From positions 355,501 through 419,500 of the forward strand of contig ABHI01000004.1 of NCBI GenBank assembly GCA_000171875.1: a stretch of DNA of 64,000 bases, given 5' to 3'. The notes beneath the pieces are model-generated. The model made no database searches and was not told the origin of the DNA. It saw only the letters and a list, made by a program, of their open reading frames with translations. The stretch is from Flavobacteriales bacterium ALC-1. GTDB taxonomy: Bacteria; Bacteroidota; Bacteroidia; Flavobacteriales; Flavobacteriaceae. The position numbers were made by a program, and so were the translations under genes. Of this stretch, positions 17,656 through 25,949 are shown in pieces. Within the stretch, counting starts at the first letter, position 1. Every line of letters begins with the position of its first letter.

Positions 17656-17876
17656 TAGTAGCAACTAAATACAATAATGCAAACAAAAAAATATATTGCC
17701 TAGCAGCATCATTGTTACTTACAATAGGTGCTAACTTTTCACATCATCCAGTAATAGCTTTCCTCTTTATATTAATAGCTTTCATTTCTATTTTTAAAGT
17801 AACTAAAGGAAGACTTTTAATGGTTAGAGTACTCTTTTATGGATTGCTTTTACTGGTTTGTAATATCAGTTTTTAA
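17652..17876 (+). CDS. Small membrane protein
   Basis: 74-residue protein with two or three hydrophobic segments (CLAASLLLTIGANF, PVIAFLFILIAFISIF, VLFYGLLLLVCNI) and no recognisable family. Its ATG overlaps the folE stop codon (ATGA), which ties it to the operon. A role as accessory membrane subunit is possible, but nothing in the sequence proves it. Confidence 0.55.
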   Translation: MIVATKYNNANKKIYCLAASLLLTIGANFSHHPVIAFLFILIAFISIFKVTKGRLLMVRVLFYGLLLLVCNISF

Positions 17877-17936
17877 AGAACATATAGGAATTTTGGACAC
17901 TTTTACGATATACGCTATTACTTAAAATTTAGTACT

Positions 17937-18068
17937 ATGAAACTTAACTATTACGTCTTGATATTACTTTGTTTTGGAAATTATTTAAATGCTCAAGAAA
18001 CAGATAACTTTCCACCACCAGAAACTCCTATTGAAGTAAAAGCGACAAAAGTTAACAGTAAAATTTAA
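17937..18068 (+). CDS. Small secreted peptide
   Basis: A 43-codon frame: MKLNYYVLILLCFGNYLNAQ is a good Sec signal peptide with an Ala-Gln cleavage site typical of Flavobacteriia, followed by a short mature part with a proline triplet (FPPPETPIEVKATK). Mature length is only about 24 residues. Flavobacteria carry small secreted Pro-rich proteins with PPPxTPID-like segments, and this may be a shortened relative. It lies 60 bases after the preceding operon and converges with a glycosyltransferase gene. Confidence 0.5.
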   Translation: MKLNYYVLILLCFGNYLNAQETDNFPPPETPIEVKATKVNSKI

Positions 18069-18085
18069 TTGATGGAATCAAACTG

Positions 18086-19342
18086 CTAGGACAGCATATT
18101 CTTAGCCTCAATCCACTTACTCATATACTTTGTACTCTGCAGAGTTTGGTGCTGTAATAAAGTTCCAATAAAATTGTTTTGGCGATGCGCTTTTAAATTA
18201 AATTGAAGCTCTTTTATTTTAGAAAAAAAATCAGAATCAAAACCTGCTTTATTAAAACGATTGTTTAATGTCTTAAAACCATTTTGTTGGCTTTCATTCC
18301 AGATCTCAGAATTAGTATATAAGTCGATTGCTTTTTGGGCAAATTTTTCGGGATTATCTTCTATAAACCCATTTACTTCGACTTCGCTCAGTAACCGATT
18401 TTTAATTTCAAACATACCTTCTGCTGCTATGCCAGACATTGCGCAAGGTGTTCCATTTTGCATAGCGTCAATTAGTTTACCTTTAAGTCCTGCACCAAAA
18501 CGTAAAGGTGCTAAACACACTTTAGCATTTTGCATCACCTCATTGACATCTTCTGTAAATCCTTTGATTAAAAAACCCTCTTTTTTGTTGTTGAGCTGCG
18601 TTACTTTTTGAGATTCGTATGCGCCATATATATGCAATTCGGCTTTGGGTAATTGTTGTCGCATTAATGGCCAAATGGTTTGTTTTAGGTATAAAGCCGC
18701 ATCATAGTTTGGAGCGTGTAAAAAATTGCCAATGGTTATAAACTGCTTTCGGTCTTTGTAAGTTGGCAGCTGCTGAATTTTAGCTTCAGAAATGGGCTCT
18801 AACAAAAATGGTAAATAATACAGTAAACTTTTATCTATGCTAAACTGATGAATTAAGGTATCTATTTCTGCCTCAGAAATAATTAAGCTTAAATCAGAAC
18901 GATATATACTAGCTATTTCGCGTTTTGTTATATCATTATGTAAATGTTCAACAGAAATTTCAGTATTTTGTTTTAAAGCTACTTCTCTAGCCTTTCGTAA
19001 ACCATGAAAATCTTCAGTGTCTAATATGCGTAATGCATTAGAACACTGTTCTGCAACGCGCCAACCATATTGCTCTTCAGTCATAAATCTGTCAAACAGA
19101 ACCACATCTGGTTTTAATTCCGAAATAAAGACATCGAAAGATGAGTCATTTAAAAGAATATCTTGTGTATTTACACCAATACTTGATAAATCAAAGGTGC
19201 TCTGAGATGTTTTAGCTGCACTAACAAATGTAATTTTATAATCTTGATTTTGAAATTGCTCAATAAGTTGAATCATCCTACTACCAGCAGCAGAACTTTT
19301 AGGTTCTGGCCAAACAAAACCAATAATTAGAAGTTTTTTCAA
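18086..19342 (-). CDS. Glycosyltransferase, GT4-like
   Basis: 418-residue GT-B fold glycosyltransferase. The N-terminal half has the Rossmann start LLIIGFVWPEPKSSAAGSRM; the donor-binding C-terminal half has FITIGNFLHAPN, ELHIYGAYES and the signature PLRFGAGLKGKLIDAM where an acidic residue usually contacts the nucleotide sugar. It probably adds a sugar to a surface glycan; donor and acceptor are unknown. It abuts the haem-binding protein gene upstream with no spacer, so they are cotranscribed, though the two have no obvious functional link. Confidence 0.8.
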   Translation of the reverse strand: MKKLLIIGFVWPEPKSSAAGSRMIQLIEQFQNQDYKITFVSAAKTSQSTFDLSSIGVNTQDILLNDSSFDVFISELKPDVVLFDRFMTEEQYGWRVAEQCSNALRILDTEDFHGLRKAREVALKQNTEISVEHLHNDITKREIASIYRSDLSLIISEAEIDTLIHQFSIDKSLLYYLPFLLEPISEAKIQQLPTYKDRKQFITIGNFLHAPNYDAALYLKQTIWPLMRQQLPKAELHIYGAYESQKVTQLNNKKEGFLIKGFTEDVNEVMQNAKVCLAPLRFGAGLKGKLIDAMQNGTPCAMSGIAAEGMFEIKNRLLSEVEVNGFIEDNPEKFAQKAIDLYTNSEIWNESQQNGFKTLNNRFNKAGFDSDFFSKIKELQFNLKAHRQNNFIGTLLQHQTLQSTKYMSKWIEAKNMLS

Positions 19343-19816
19343 CTACTGAGGGTCTTTTAAAAACGTATATTTAATTCGTGTTGCCTTTGCCCATGACACC
19401 ATAGCATCTATCTGTTCTTGAGATAATTTAGCATCACCATGCGTCCATGTATAGCTTGGTAATGGCATTTCTTTAGCTTCAACCATTTCTATTAACTCAT
19501 CAAGTTTGTGGTCTTTTTTCTTATCAGAATAATCATTCCATTTAGACACATTAAAGTGTTTTGTACCATGCTCTATGTGATCTGCTAGCCAATAATTAAC
19601 TGGTGTAATATTATTGTACCATGGATAACGTGTATGACTACTATGACAGTCTAAACAAGCATTTTTTAAAATTATTTTCACATCTTCTGGTGGAGTTGTA
19701 TCAAGAAAAAATGCATTTACAGACGCTATATCCCCATCATTCTTTTCTGGCCCAAAAAATTGTGCAATTATAAATACTACTAGAAGTAATAACCCGAGTT
19801 TTTTTAGAATCTTCAT
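19343..19816 (-). CDS. Haem-binding domain protein (c-type)
   Basis: 157-residue protein with one N-terminal membrane anchor (LGLLLLVVFIIAQFF) and a periplasmic domain with a CxxCH haem attachment site (Cys54, Cys57, His58 in CLDCHSSH), then YPWYNNITPVNYWLADHI. This is the Bacteroidota haem-binding domain type often linked to cytochrome or peroxidase systems. The C-terminal MPLPSYTWTHGDAKLS contains Met and His candidates for the second axial ligand. Electron transfer at the inner membrane is the likely role. Confidence 0.85.
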   Translation of the reverse strand: MKILKKLGLLLLVVFIIAQFFGPEKNDGDIASVNAFFLDTTPPEDVKIILKNACLDCHSSHTRYPWYNNITPVNYWLADHIEHGTKHFNVSKWNDYSDKKKDHKLDELIEMVEAKEMPLPSYTWTHGDAKLSQEQIDAMVSWAKATRIKYTFLKDPQ

Positions 19817-19855
19817 TTTTGATTAATTTAGAAGTCTAAAATTAATAAATTTCTA

Positions 19856-20419
19856 TTGACTAAAGCAGAACTTTATAAGGAATTAAACTACGTAAACCAT
19901 TCTCGCGAAAAGCGCTTGTTTTATGCCAATTTAGTGATTGACAACCCAAAATTAGTAAAGCCATTACTAGAAATCCTCTTTGATGTAGATGATAAAATCT
20001 CACCAAGAGCAGCTTGGGTTTTTGAGTTTATGTGTGGTGAGAAACTAGAGGAAATAATTCCGCATTTGGATATATTCACCGAAAACGTATCTAAAGTACA
20101 TTTAGATCCTGCCGTAAGACCAGTCGCAAAAATCTGTGAATATTTAATTAAAGCCTATTATTCTAAAACAGACCATCCGATAAAATCTAGTTTATCTGAA
20201 ACTCATAAAGAAAGAATTGTTGAAGCTTGTTTTGATTGGATGATTAATGACGAAAAGATAGCTCCTAAAGCCTATAGTATGAACAGCTTATACTTATTAG
20301 GAAATGAATATGATTGGATTCATCCGGAATTAGCTACCATTTTAGAACGCGATTTTCAGATGCAAAGCTCAGGTTTTAAGGCCAGAGCTAGACATATTTT
20401 GAAGAAGATAAAAAAATAG
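19856..20419 (+). CDS. Conserved helical protein of unknown function
   Basis: 187-residue soluble protein, almost entirely helical, with a HEAT-repeat feel (LVIDNPKLVKPLLEILFDVD, then PRAAWVFEFMCGEKLEEIIPHL). No catalytic motif is recognised. The reading frame starts at TTG 19856; no upstream ATG is available. It lies directly upstream of purB in the same direction but purB has its own promoter element. Function unknown. Confidence 0.65.
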   Translation: MTKAELYKELNYVNHSREKRLFYANLVIDNPKLVKPLLEILFDVDDKISPRAAWVFEFMCGEKLEEIIPHLDIFTENVSKVHLDPAVRPVAKICEYLIKAYYSKTDHPIKSSLSETHKERIVEACFDWMINDEKIAPKAYSMNSLYLLGNEYDWIHPELATILERDFQMQSSGFKARARHILKKIKK

Positions 20420-20462
20420 AAACTATAGGCTTCTGCCTTTACTCTTCTCAGTAAACTTTTCC

Positions 20463-20470
20463 TATCTTTG
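20463..20470 (+). promoter_or_regulatory. -7 promoter element of purB
   Basis: TATCTTTG followed by CC is an exact TAnnTTTG match, 24 bases before the purB ATG at 20495. Confidence 0.65.
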
Positions 20471-20494
20471 CCACTTCTAAAAAATCAGCATAAA

Positions 20495-21838
20495 ATGGCA
20501 CTTTCAGCACTTAGCGCAATTTCACCAATAGACGGTAGATACAGATCTAAAGTAGAAGCTTTAGGGAATTACTTTTCTGAAGAAGCATTGATAAAATATC
20601 GTGTTTTAGTAGAGATTGAATACTTTATTGCGTTATGTGAATTACCATTACCTCAATTAGAATCTGTTTCCGATTCTGTTTTTGGAGACTTAAGAGCTAT
20701 TTATAAAAACTTTACAGCTATTGATGCTTCTGCTATTAAAGATATTGAAAAAGTAACTAATCACGATGTTAAAGCTGTTGAGTATTTTATTAAAGAAAAA
20801 TTTGATGCATTAGGTTTATCTGATTATAAAGAGTTTATCCATTTTGGATTAACGTCTCAAGATATAAATAACACTGCAATTCCTTTAAGTATTAAGGAAG
20901 CTATGAATGACGTTTATGTTCCTGAATATTTTGCATTATTAGAAAAAATTGAAGGTTTAGCAAAGGATTGGACTGATATACCAATGTTAGCCAGAACACA
21001 TGGACAACCAGCTTCTCCTACTCGACTTGGTAAAGAAATTGATGTTTTTGTGGTGCGCTTAAAAGAGCAGTTTAATTTATTAAACGATGTACCTAGTGCC
21101 GCCAAATTTGGTGGTGCAACAGGAAACTTTAATGCACATAAAGTGGCTTACCCTAATATTGATTGGAAAGCTTTTGGAACTCAGTTTGTACAAGAAAAAT
21201 TAGGCTTACAACATTCGTTTCCTACCACTCAAATTGAACATTACGATCATATGGCTGCTTTGTTTGATGCTTTAAAACGTATCAATACCATTATTATAGA
21301 TTTAGACAGAGATATTTGGACCTATGTTTCTATGGATTACTTTAAACAGAAAATTAAGGCTGGTGAAGTTGGTAGCTCTGCTATGCCACATAAGGTAAAT
21401 CCTATAGATTTTGAAAATAGTGAAGGAAACTTGGGTATAGCAAATGCTATTTTTGAACATTTATCTGCTAAACTCCCAATCTCTAGATTACAACGTGATT
21501 TAACAGATAGTACAGTTTTAAGGAATGTTGGTGTGCCTTTTGGACATACACTGATCGCATTTAAGTCTACAATTAAAGGTTTAGGCAAGTTATTATTGAA
21601 TGAATCTAAGTTCGCTCAAGACTTAGAAAATAATTGGGCTGTTGTTGCTGAGGCTATTCAAACTATTTTAAGACGCGAGAGTTATCCAAACCCTTATGAG
21701 GCTTTAAAAGGCTTAACAAGAACCAACGAAGCTATTACACAAAGCTCTATTTCAAATTTTATTGATACTTTAGAGGTTTCAGATAGTATTAAATCTGAAT
21801 TAAAAGCGATTACACCAAGTAATTATACAGGTATCTAA
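20495..21838 (+). CDS. purB: Adenylosuccinate lyase
   Basis: 447-residue lyase of the fumarase/aspartase superfamily. It splits fumarate from SAICAR and from adenylosuccinate in purine synthesis. The superfamily signature GSSAMPHKVNPIDFEN contains the catalytic-loop serine; TSQDINNTA and ARTHGQPASPTRLGKE carry further active-site residues. The N-terminus ALSALSAISPIDGRY is that of the E. coli-type PurB. ATG 20495 is chosen over an in-frame TTG at 20468, which would start inside the promoter. The last codons are duplicated in tandem beyond the stop. Confidence 0.95.
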   Translation: MALSALSAISPIDGRYRSKVEALGNYFSEEALIKYRVLVEIEYFIALCELPLPQLESVSDSVFGDLRAIYKNFTAIDASAIKDIEKVTNHDVKAVEYFIKEKFDALGLSDYKEFIHFGLTSQDINNTAIPLSIKEAMNDVYVPEYFALLEKIEGLAKDWTDIPMLARTHGQPASPTRLGKEIDVFVVRLKEQFNLLNDVPSAAKFGGATGNFNAHKVAYPNIDWKAFGTQFVQEKLGLQHSFPTTQIEHYDHMAALFDALKRINTIIIDLDRDIWTYVSMDYFKQKIKAGEVGSSAMPHKVNPIDFENSEGNLGIANAIFEHLSAKLPISRLQRDLTDSTVLRNVGVPFGHTLIAFKSTIKGLGKLLLNESKFAQDLENNWAVVAEAIQTILRRESYPNPYEALKGLTRTNEAITQSSISNFIDTLEVSDSIKSELKAITPSNYTGI

Positions 21839-21858
21839 TAATTATACAGGTATCTAAT
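21821..21858 (+). repeat. 19-bp perfect tandem duplication at the purB stop codon
   Basis: AATTATACAGGTATCTAAT occurs at 21821-21839 and again, directly adjacent, at 21840-21858. The first copy encodes the final residues and stop of purB; the second is untranslated. Confidence 0.9.
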
Positions 21859-21868
21859 ATTTATTTCC

Positions 21869-22096
21869 ATGAGACTAATCCCAACAACTAAAAATGCTAT
21901 TGCGCTCTATTGCACAACAGCCATAACTTTTGGTTTTTTTGTTGCAGGATTATTTAAAATTCTCGATTACTTTATAGTAAAAGCATTTCTTTTTCTAAGT
22001 TTTGGGATTTTATTCATCTTAGCCTTTAATTATGCGCTAAAAAATGAGTCCAAAAAAAATCGCCCTGAAGATACACTTCAAGACGATTCTCATTAA
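21869..22096 (+). CDS. Small membrane protein
   Basis: 75-residue protein with two hydrophobic segments (about residues 12-32 and 36-56) and a charged C-terminal tail (ESKKNRPEDTLQDD). No known family is recognised. It lies 30 bases after purB in the same direction and ends near a weak AT-only hairpin, so it is probably cotranscribed with purB. Confidence 0.5.
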   Translation: MRLIPTTKNAIALYCTTAITFGFFVAGLFKILDYFIVKAFLFLSFGILFILAFNYALKNESKKNRPEDTLQDDSH

Positions 22097-22098
22097 CA

Positions 22099-22124
22099 TT
22101 TAAATAAGTGTCAGTTTATTTAAA
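22099..22124. terminator. Possible AT-only hairpin between convergent genes
   Basis: TTTAAATAA (22099-22107) pairs with TTATTTAAA (22116-22124) around 8 bases, between genes that converge. The stem has no G:C pairs, so termination would be weak. Confidence 0.35.
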
Positions 22125-22129
22125 CTATT

Positions 22130-22675
22130 TTATTTAAAAAAGTCTGTTAGACCATTTAGATTAGTGTCTTCAAATTTTGCGTTTTGTAAAACAGATTGTA
22201 AAGACATTAGTTTTCCGGCATTCATATCATCACCTAATATTCTAGCAATCATAAAGCCTTTACTTTTAGCACTTCCGAAAATAATTAGTTCGTCTATGCT
22301 TTCTACATCACCTAAAAATTTAACGACAAATTTGCCATCAGTAGGATTTCCGCCTCTCGCTAATTCTTCGTATTTAGGGTTTTTTAGAATCTCCTTTACT
22401 TTATCTAATTCTACCTTATACTCAGCATCATCGGTATTTTCTTCGATATAAGTTAAAACGTTTAACTTATCTACAGACGCATATGCTTCACGTTGCTCTT
22501 CAGTCATATCTACATCTTCAACATTGATAAAGCTTGTTGGCACATCAAATGAAGCAAAGCCTGGCTTTAACTCATTGTCTACATAATAAGTTTGCAATGT
22601 TGGTCCTTGGTTACAACTTGTAAAAGCTGCAACCAAAAACAACACTCCTATTGATTTCTTGATTGATTGTATCAT
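22130..22675 (-). CDS. DUF4252 lipoprotein (distal gene of ECF operon)
   Basis: 181-residue predicted lipoprotein: signal IGVLFLVAAFTSCNQ, lipobox Cys20. The mature part fits DUF4252: an FASFDVPTSFINVED start and a closing segment LMSLQSVLQNAKFED. DUF4252 proteins occur in Bacteroidota in operons with ECF sigma factors and are probably envelope-stress related; no activity is known. It is last in the four-gene operon that starts with the sigma factor at 24268, 4 bases after the paralogous DUF4252 gene. Confidence 0.8.
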   Translation of the reverse strand: MIQSIKKSIGVLFLVAAFTSCNQGPTLQTYYVDNELKPGFASFDVPTSFINVEDVDMTEEQREAYASVDKLNVLTYIEENTDDAEYKVELDKVKEILKNPKYEELARGGNPTDGKFVVKFLGDVESIDELIIFGSAKSKGFMIARILGDDMNAGKLMSLQSVLQNAKFEDTNLNGLTDFFK

Positions 22676-22679
22676 AGTT

Positions 22680-23252
22680 CTAGTTTTTCTTTTCTCCAGC
22701 TTTCTTTAACTGATCACCACCTGGAATATCCATTTGACTTGTTAATTTTGAAATCTGTCTCAAATCAATATCTCCTGTTAAAGTCATAACCACAGTTTCT
22801 ATCTCACGCTTTTCACCATTGATCTCAATATTCTGACCTTTAGTCATTTCTTTAAGTCCAGTGATAAACATTAATAACTCTTTTACATGGTTTTCATCTT
22901 TTCCTTCTCTTACGTAGAACTTAACCGTTTGGTTACCATCTTTAATACGCATCAACTCTTCAAGTTTAGATGAGCTTAAGTATTTAGCTACTGTAGATTT
23001 CATATCTGATGATATTTTAGCATCACCAGTAGTAAACACTTTAAAACCTGTTATACTTTTAGCCATTTCTACAAACTCCTTAGCTTCTGGATCATCAATA
23101 TCCATTCCCATTGTGGCTAACATTTTAAACATTTTTCCATTAAGAATAATTGATGTTACTCCTTCTTGGTCTTCAAATTTATCAAATACATTTTGACTAA
23201 ATCCTGTTACCGACATTAGCATTACTGCTACAATTACTATTATTTTTTTCAT
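22680..23252 (-). CDS. DUF4252 secreted protein
   Basis: 190-residue protein with a Sec signal peptide (IIVIVAVMLMSVTGFSQN) and no lipobox. The mature region FDKFEDQEGVTSIILNGKMF and the ending DIDLRQISKLTSQMDIPGG are typical of DUF4252. It is a diverged paralogue of the lipoprotein encoded next. One is soluble in the periplasm and one lipid-anchored, which suggests two related envelope factors made together under the ECF sigma factor. Function unknown. Confidence 0.82.
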   Translation of the reverse strand: MKKIIVIVAVMLMSVTGFSQNVFDKFEDQEGVTSIILNGKMFKMLATMGMDIDDPEAKEFVEMAKSITGFKVFTTGDAKISSDMKSTVAKYLSSSKLEELMRIKDGNQTVKFYVREGKDENHVKELLMFITGLKEMTKGQNIEINGEKREIETVVMTLTGDIDLRQISKLTSQMDIPGGDQLKKAGEKKN

Positions 23253-23277
23253 GATTCTTGTTTTTAATTTTTGTTGT

Positions 23278-23772
23278 TTAATTCTTTAATAATCTATTTG
23301 TTGTTTTACTAAATTCTTTAACGTGGCTCGTTTTTTCTATACCAACATTAAAATTCTCTGATGCTAAGCTTAAGGCATTTAAACTAGAAGCTCCATCATT
23401 AAAATTATTAGACAGCATTGCTAAAGCTTGTTTTGCTTCGATATACATTTGCTGCTCTTCTGGAGAATAATCTGCCAGAGTTTTTGATCCACTATTCCAA
23501 TTAGGAATAAAGAAACCAAGCATAAGAACGGCAACAGCTGCGACAGAAATCCACTGATATAATCTAGTTTTCTTCTTAGTGTTTAATGGAACGTCTTTAG
23601 TATACTGTTCTTGTTTTGATTGAGAAAAGTATTGAAACATAGGCTTGTAATGCTCTAAATGTGGCTCCACATTATCGCTTGCGAAATAAGTTTTTAATTG
23701 TGCTTCTTCCTTTAACGTTGTTTCAGCATTGTTATACTTTTCTATTAATGCTTCTATATTATTTAATACCAT
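23278..23772 (-). CDS. Putative anti-sigma factor
   Basis: 164-residue protein with a cytosolic N-terminal region (residues 1-68), a single membrane segment (about residues 70-90, WISVAAVAVLMLGFFIPNW) and a short periplasmic tail. Its N-terminus VLNNIEALIEKYNNAETTLKEE resembles the helical start of Bacteroidota anti-sigma-like proteins. The gene overlaps the ECF sigma gene by 14 bases, the usual arrangement for a sigma/anti-sigma pair. The membrane topology and position support the call; no ASD or zinc motif is visible. Confidence 0.65.
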   Translation of the reverse strand: MVLNNIEALIEKYNNAETTLKEEAQLKTYFASDNVEPHLEHYKPMFQYFSQSKQEQYTKDVPLNTKKKTRLYQWISVAAVAVLMLGFFIPNWNSGSKTLADYSPEEQQMYIEAKQALAMLSNNFNDGASSLNALSLASENFNVGIEKTSHVKEFSKTTNRLLKN

Positions 23773-24268
23773 ATCTATGTGTATTAGTTAATTTTTCTCT
23801 TATTGTTTTTCGTGCTCTAGATAAAGACACTCTAATTGCTGTTTCATTCATGTCTAACATTTTAGAAATTTCAGCAAAATCGTATTCTTCTATATCTCTT
23901 AATTGCACTATTATTTTTTGTTGTTCTGGTAGGTCTTCCATTATTTTAGAAACCCAACCCATGCTATCTCTAGCTTCTACTTGTTTTTGTAATGACGAAT
24001 TGTTATCCGTATAATTACTGTGAACAATTTTTAAATTTTGTGCTTGTTTAGATTTTAAACGATCTAAACAAAAATTCTTTGTCATTGTCATTGAAAACGC
24101 TTCTACATTTTTGTATTCGCTAATCTTCTGCTTATTCTTCCACAATTTCAAAAGTATTTCTTGCGTGGCATCTTCAGCCTCTTCACGAGAAACTAGTAAT
24201 CGTTTAGCTAAACGAAATACTTTATCTTTAAATGGCATTACTAAGCTTACAAAATCTGCTTGCTTCAT
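23759..24268 (-). CDS. ECF RNA polymerase sigma factor
   Basis: 169-residue sigma-70 family ECF factor. Region 2 shows REEAEDATQEILLKLWKNK and the helix binding the -10 element (KNVEAFSMTMTKNFCLDRLK); region 4 shows LPEQQKIIVQLRDIEEYDF followed by EISKMLDMNETAIRVSLSRARK. It heads the operon with a putative anti-sigma factor and two DUF4252 proteins, and an ECF-type promoter 50 bases upstream suggests autoregulation. Membrane or envelope stress is the likely theme. Confidence 0.92.
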   Translation of the reverse strand: MKQADFVSLVMPFKDKVFRLAKRLLVSREEAEDATQEILLKLWKNKQKISEYKNVEAFSMTMTKNFCLDRLKSKQAQNLKIVHSNYTDNNSSLQKQVEARDSMGWVSKIMEDLPEQQKIIVQLRDIEEYDFAEISKMLDMNETAIRVSLSRARKTIREKLTNTHRYGIK

Positions 24269-24317
24269 TACTTTTGGTTGATTGGTAAAGTCGATATTTA
24301 TTCGCCTTCATAATTAC

Positions 24318-24343
24318 GACGATACACTTTACATTTTGTTACA
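24318..24343 (-). promoter_or_regulatory. Candidate ECF-type promoter of the sigma operon
   Basis: On the minus strand TGTAAC (24343-24338) is followed after 15 bases by TCGTC (24322-24318). The -35-like GTAAC and -10-like CGTC elements at this spacing resemble promoters read by ECF sigma factors. The sigma start codon lies 50 bases downstream. Confidence 0.5.
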
Positions 24344-24423
24344 AAGTTTTTTTATTTATAATAATGTAAGTAAATTTAGAGTTTTACTGACTAAAGTAAA
24401 GAATTGCTATTTATAAAAAAGAA

Positions 24424-25896
24424 ATGATGAAAAATTTGAAAAATTTTCACGAACACTTAATCAATGTATGTGCCGTGAGTAAAAAAATTAAGACATTACT
24501 ATTAACGTGTATTGTACTGATAACACTCACAAGTTGTTTTGAAGATATGGATGATAATGCTATAGCTTCTGGAGATATTAAAGACTTTGTTTGGAAAAGT
24601 ATGAATGCGACTTATTTATATAAGCCAGAAATTCCGAATTTAGCAAATGACCGCTTTTCTACTAATGATGAGTACAGAGACTATTTAGATGATTTTTCTT
24701 CTCCTGAAGATTTGTTTGAATCTTTAAAATATTTACCTGAGACAATAGATAGATTTAGTAGAATTTATCCTAATTATTTTGATTTACTGAATTCACAACA
24801 AGGTACTAGTTTAAGTAATGGTATTGAGTTTAACCTTTATTTGGTTCCTGGAAGTCAAACCGAAGTTTTTGGTGCTATAACCCTTGTATTAAATAACAGT
24901 TTTGCTGACGATTTAGGTTTAGAAAGAGGTCAAATTTTTAGAGCAATCAATGATGAAGAACTTACAACAAGTAATTTCGCTGATTTAATAGATAATGACT
25001 CTTACACTTTAAATTTTGCAGATTACGATAACAACGGCACACCAGAAAGTGCTGACGATACTGTTACACTTAACGGAAATAGCGCTAGTCTTAATAAAGT
25101 AGCATACACTGAAAATCCTGTGCATATTGCTCAAGTCATTGACTTACCAGATGCTACTGTTGGCTATTTAATGTATAATGGGTTTAATAGTAACTTTAAT
25201 GATGCCTTAAACCAAGCATTTGGTCAATTTAGCGCAGAAGGTGTTACAGAATTAGTAATAGATTTAAGGTACAATGGTGGTGGTTCTGTACAAACGGCAG
25301 CTTATTTAGGCAGTATGGTGACAGGACAATTTACAGGCCAAGTCTATTCAAAATTATTTTATAATGATAATTTAAGCCAGAATAATACGGATTTTCTGTT
25401 TACAAATTCAATTGAGGGAGGTGGCTCTATTAATAGCCTTAACCTTTCTAAAGTATATGTGTTAACCACAAATAGGAGAACAGCTTCTGCTAGTGAATTA
25501 TTAATAAATAGTTTAAAACCTTATATTGATGTTGTTGTCATTGGAGAAACTACTGTTGGCAAAACGCAAGCATCAGTAACTGTTTTTGATTCGCCTACTT
25601 TATTTTCTCTCGATGGTGTAAATCCAAGCCACACATATGCCATGCAACCTTTAGTAGCGAATTCTACTAATGTAAACGATCAACTTGTGCCTTCAACTGG
25701 ATTACTTTCGGATATTGAAATAACTGAAACGCCTAGCACATTTAGAACCCTTGGAGATATAAACGAACCTTTATTATCTGCTGCTATAGGAGATATTTTA
25801 ACTGGTGATCGTCCGTTTGGTCGTAGTTCTGAGAATTTAACACTTCTAAAAGCAAGTAAATCTTTGTCATTAGAACAAGTTATGTATATTGATTAG
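24424..25896 (+). CDS. S41 family C-terminal processing protease, lipoprotein
   Basis: 490-residue serine protease of the S41 (Tsp/CtpA) family, anchored by a lipobox (LLLTCIVLITLTSC). The PDZ-like domain (about residues 140-230) precedes the protease core with ELVIDLRYNGGGSVQTAA; catalytic Ser lies in NRRTASASELLI and the Lys in ETTVGKTQASV. Bacteroidota make many such surface or periplasmic proteases of unknown substrate. The frame opens at ATG 24424, but an in-frame GTG at 24475 gives a better lipoprotein signal peptide (21 residues to the Cys). It diverges from the ECF operon. Confidence 0.88.
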   Translation: MMKNLKNFHEHLINVCAVSKKIKTLLLTCIVLITLTSCFEDMDDNAIASGDIKDFVWKSMNATYLYKPEIPNLANDRFSTNDEYRDYLDDFSSPEDLFESLKYLPETIDRFSRIYPNYFDLLNSQQGTSLSNGIEFNLYLVPGSQTEVFGAITLVLNNSFADDLGLERGQIFRAINDEELTTSNFADLIDNDSYTLNFADYDNNGTPESADDTVTLNGNSASLNKVAYTENPVHIAQVIDLPDATVGYLMYNGFNSNFNDALNQAFGQFSAEGVTELVIDLRYNGGGSVQTAAYLGSMVTGQFTGQVYSKLFYNDNLSQNNTDFLFTNSIEGGGSINSLNLSKVYVLTTNRRTASASELLINSLKPYIDVVVIGETTVGKTQASVTVFDSPTLFSLDGVNPSHTYAMQPLVANSTNVNDQLVPSTGLLSDIEITETPSTFRTLGDINEPLLSAAIGDILTGDRPFGRSSENLTLLKASKSLSLEQVMYID

Positions 25897-25949
25897 ACTC
25901 TAAGCTAACAGCTCTATTCCTAGCAAAAAAAGCAACAAATCTTTGTTAT

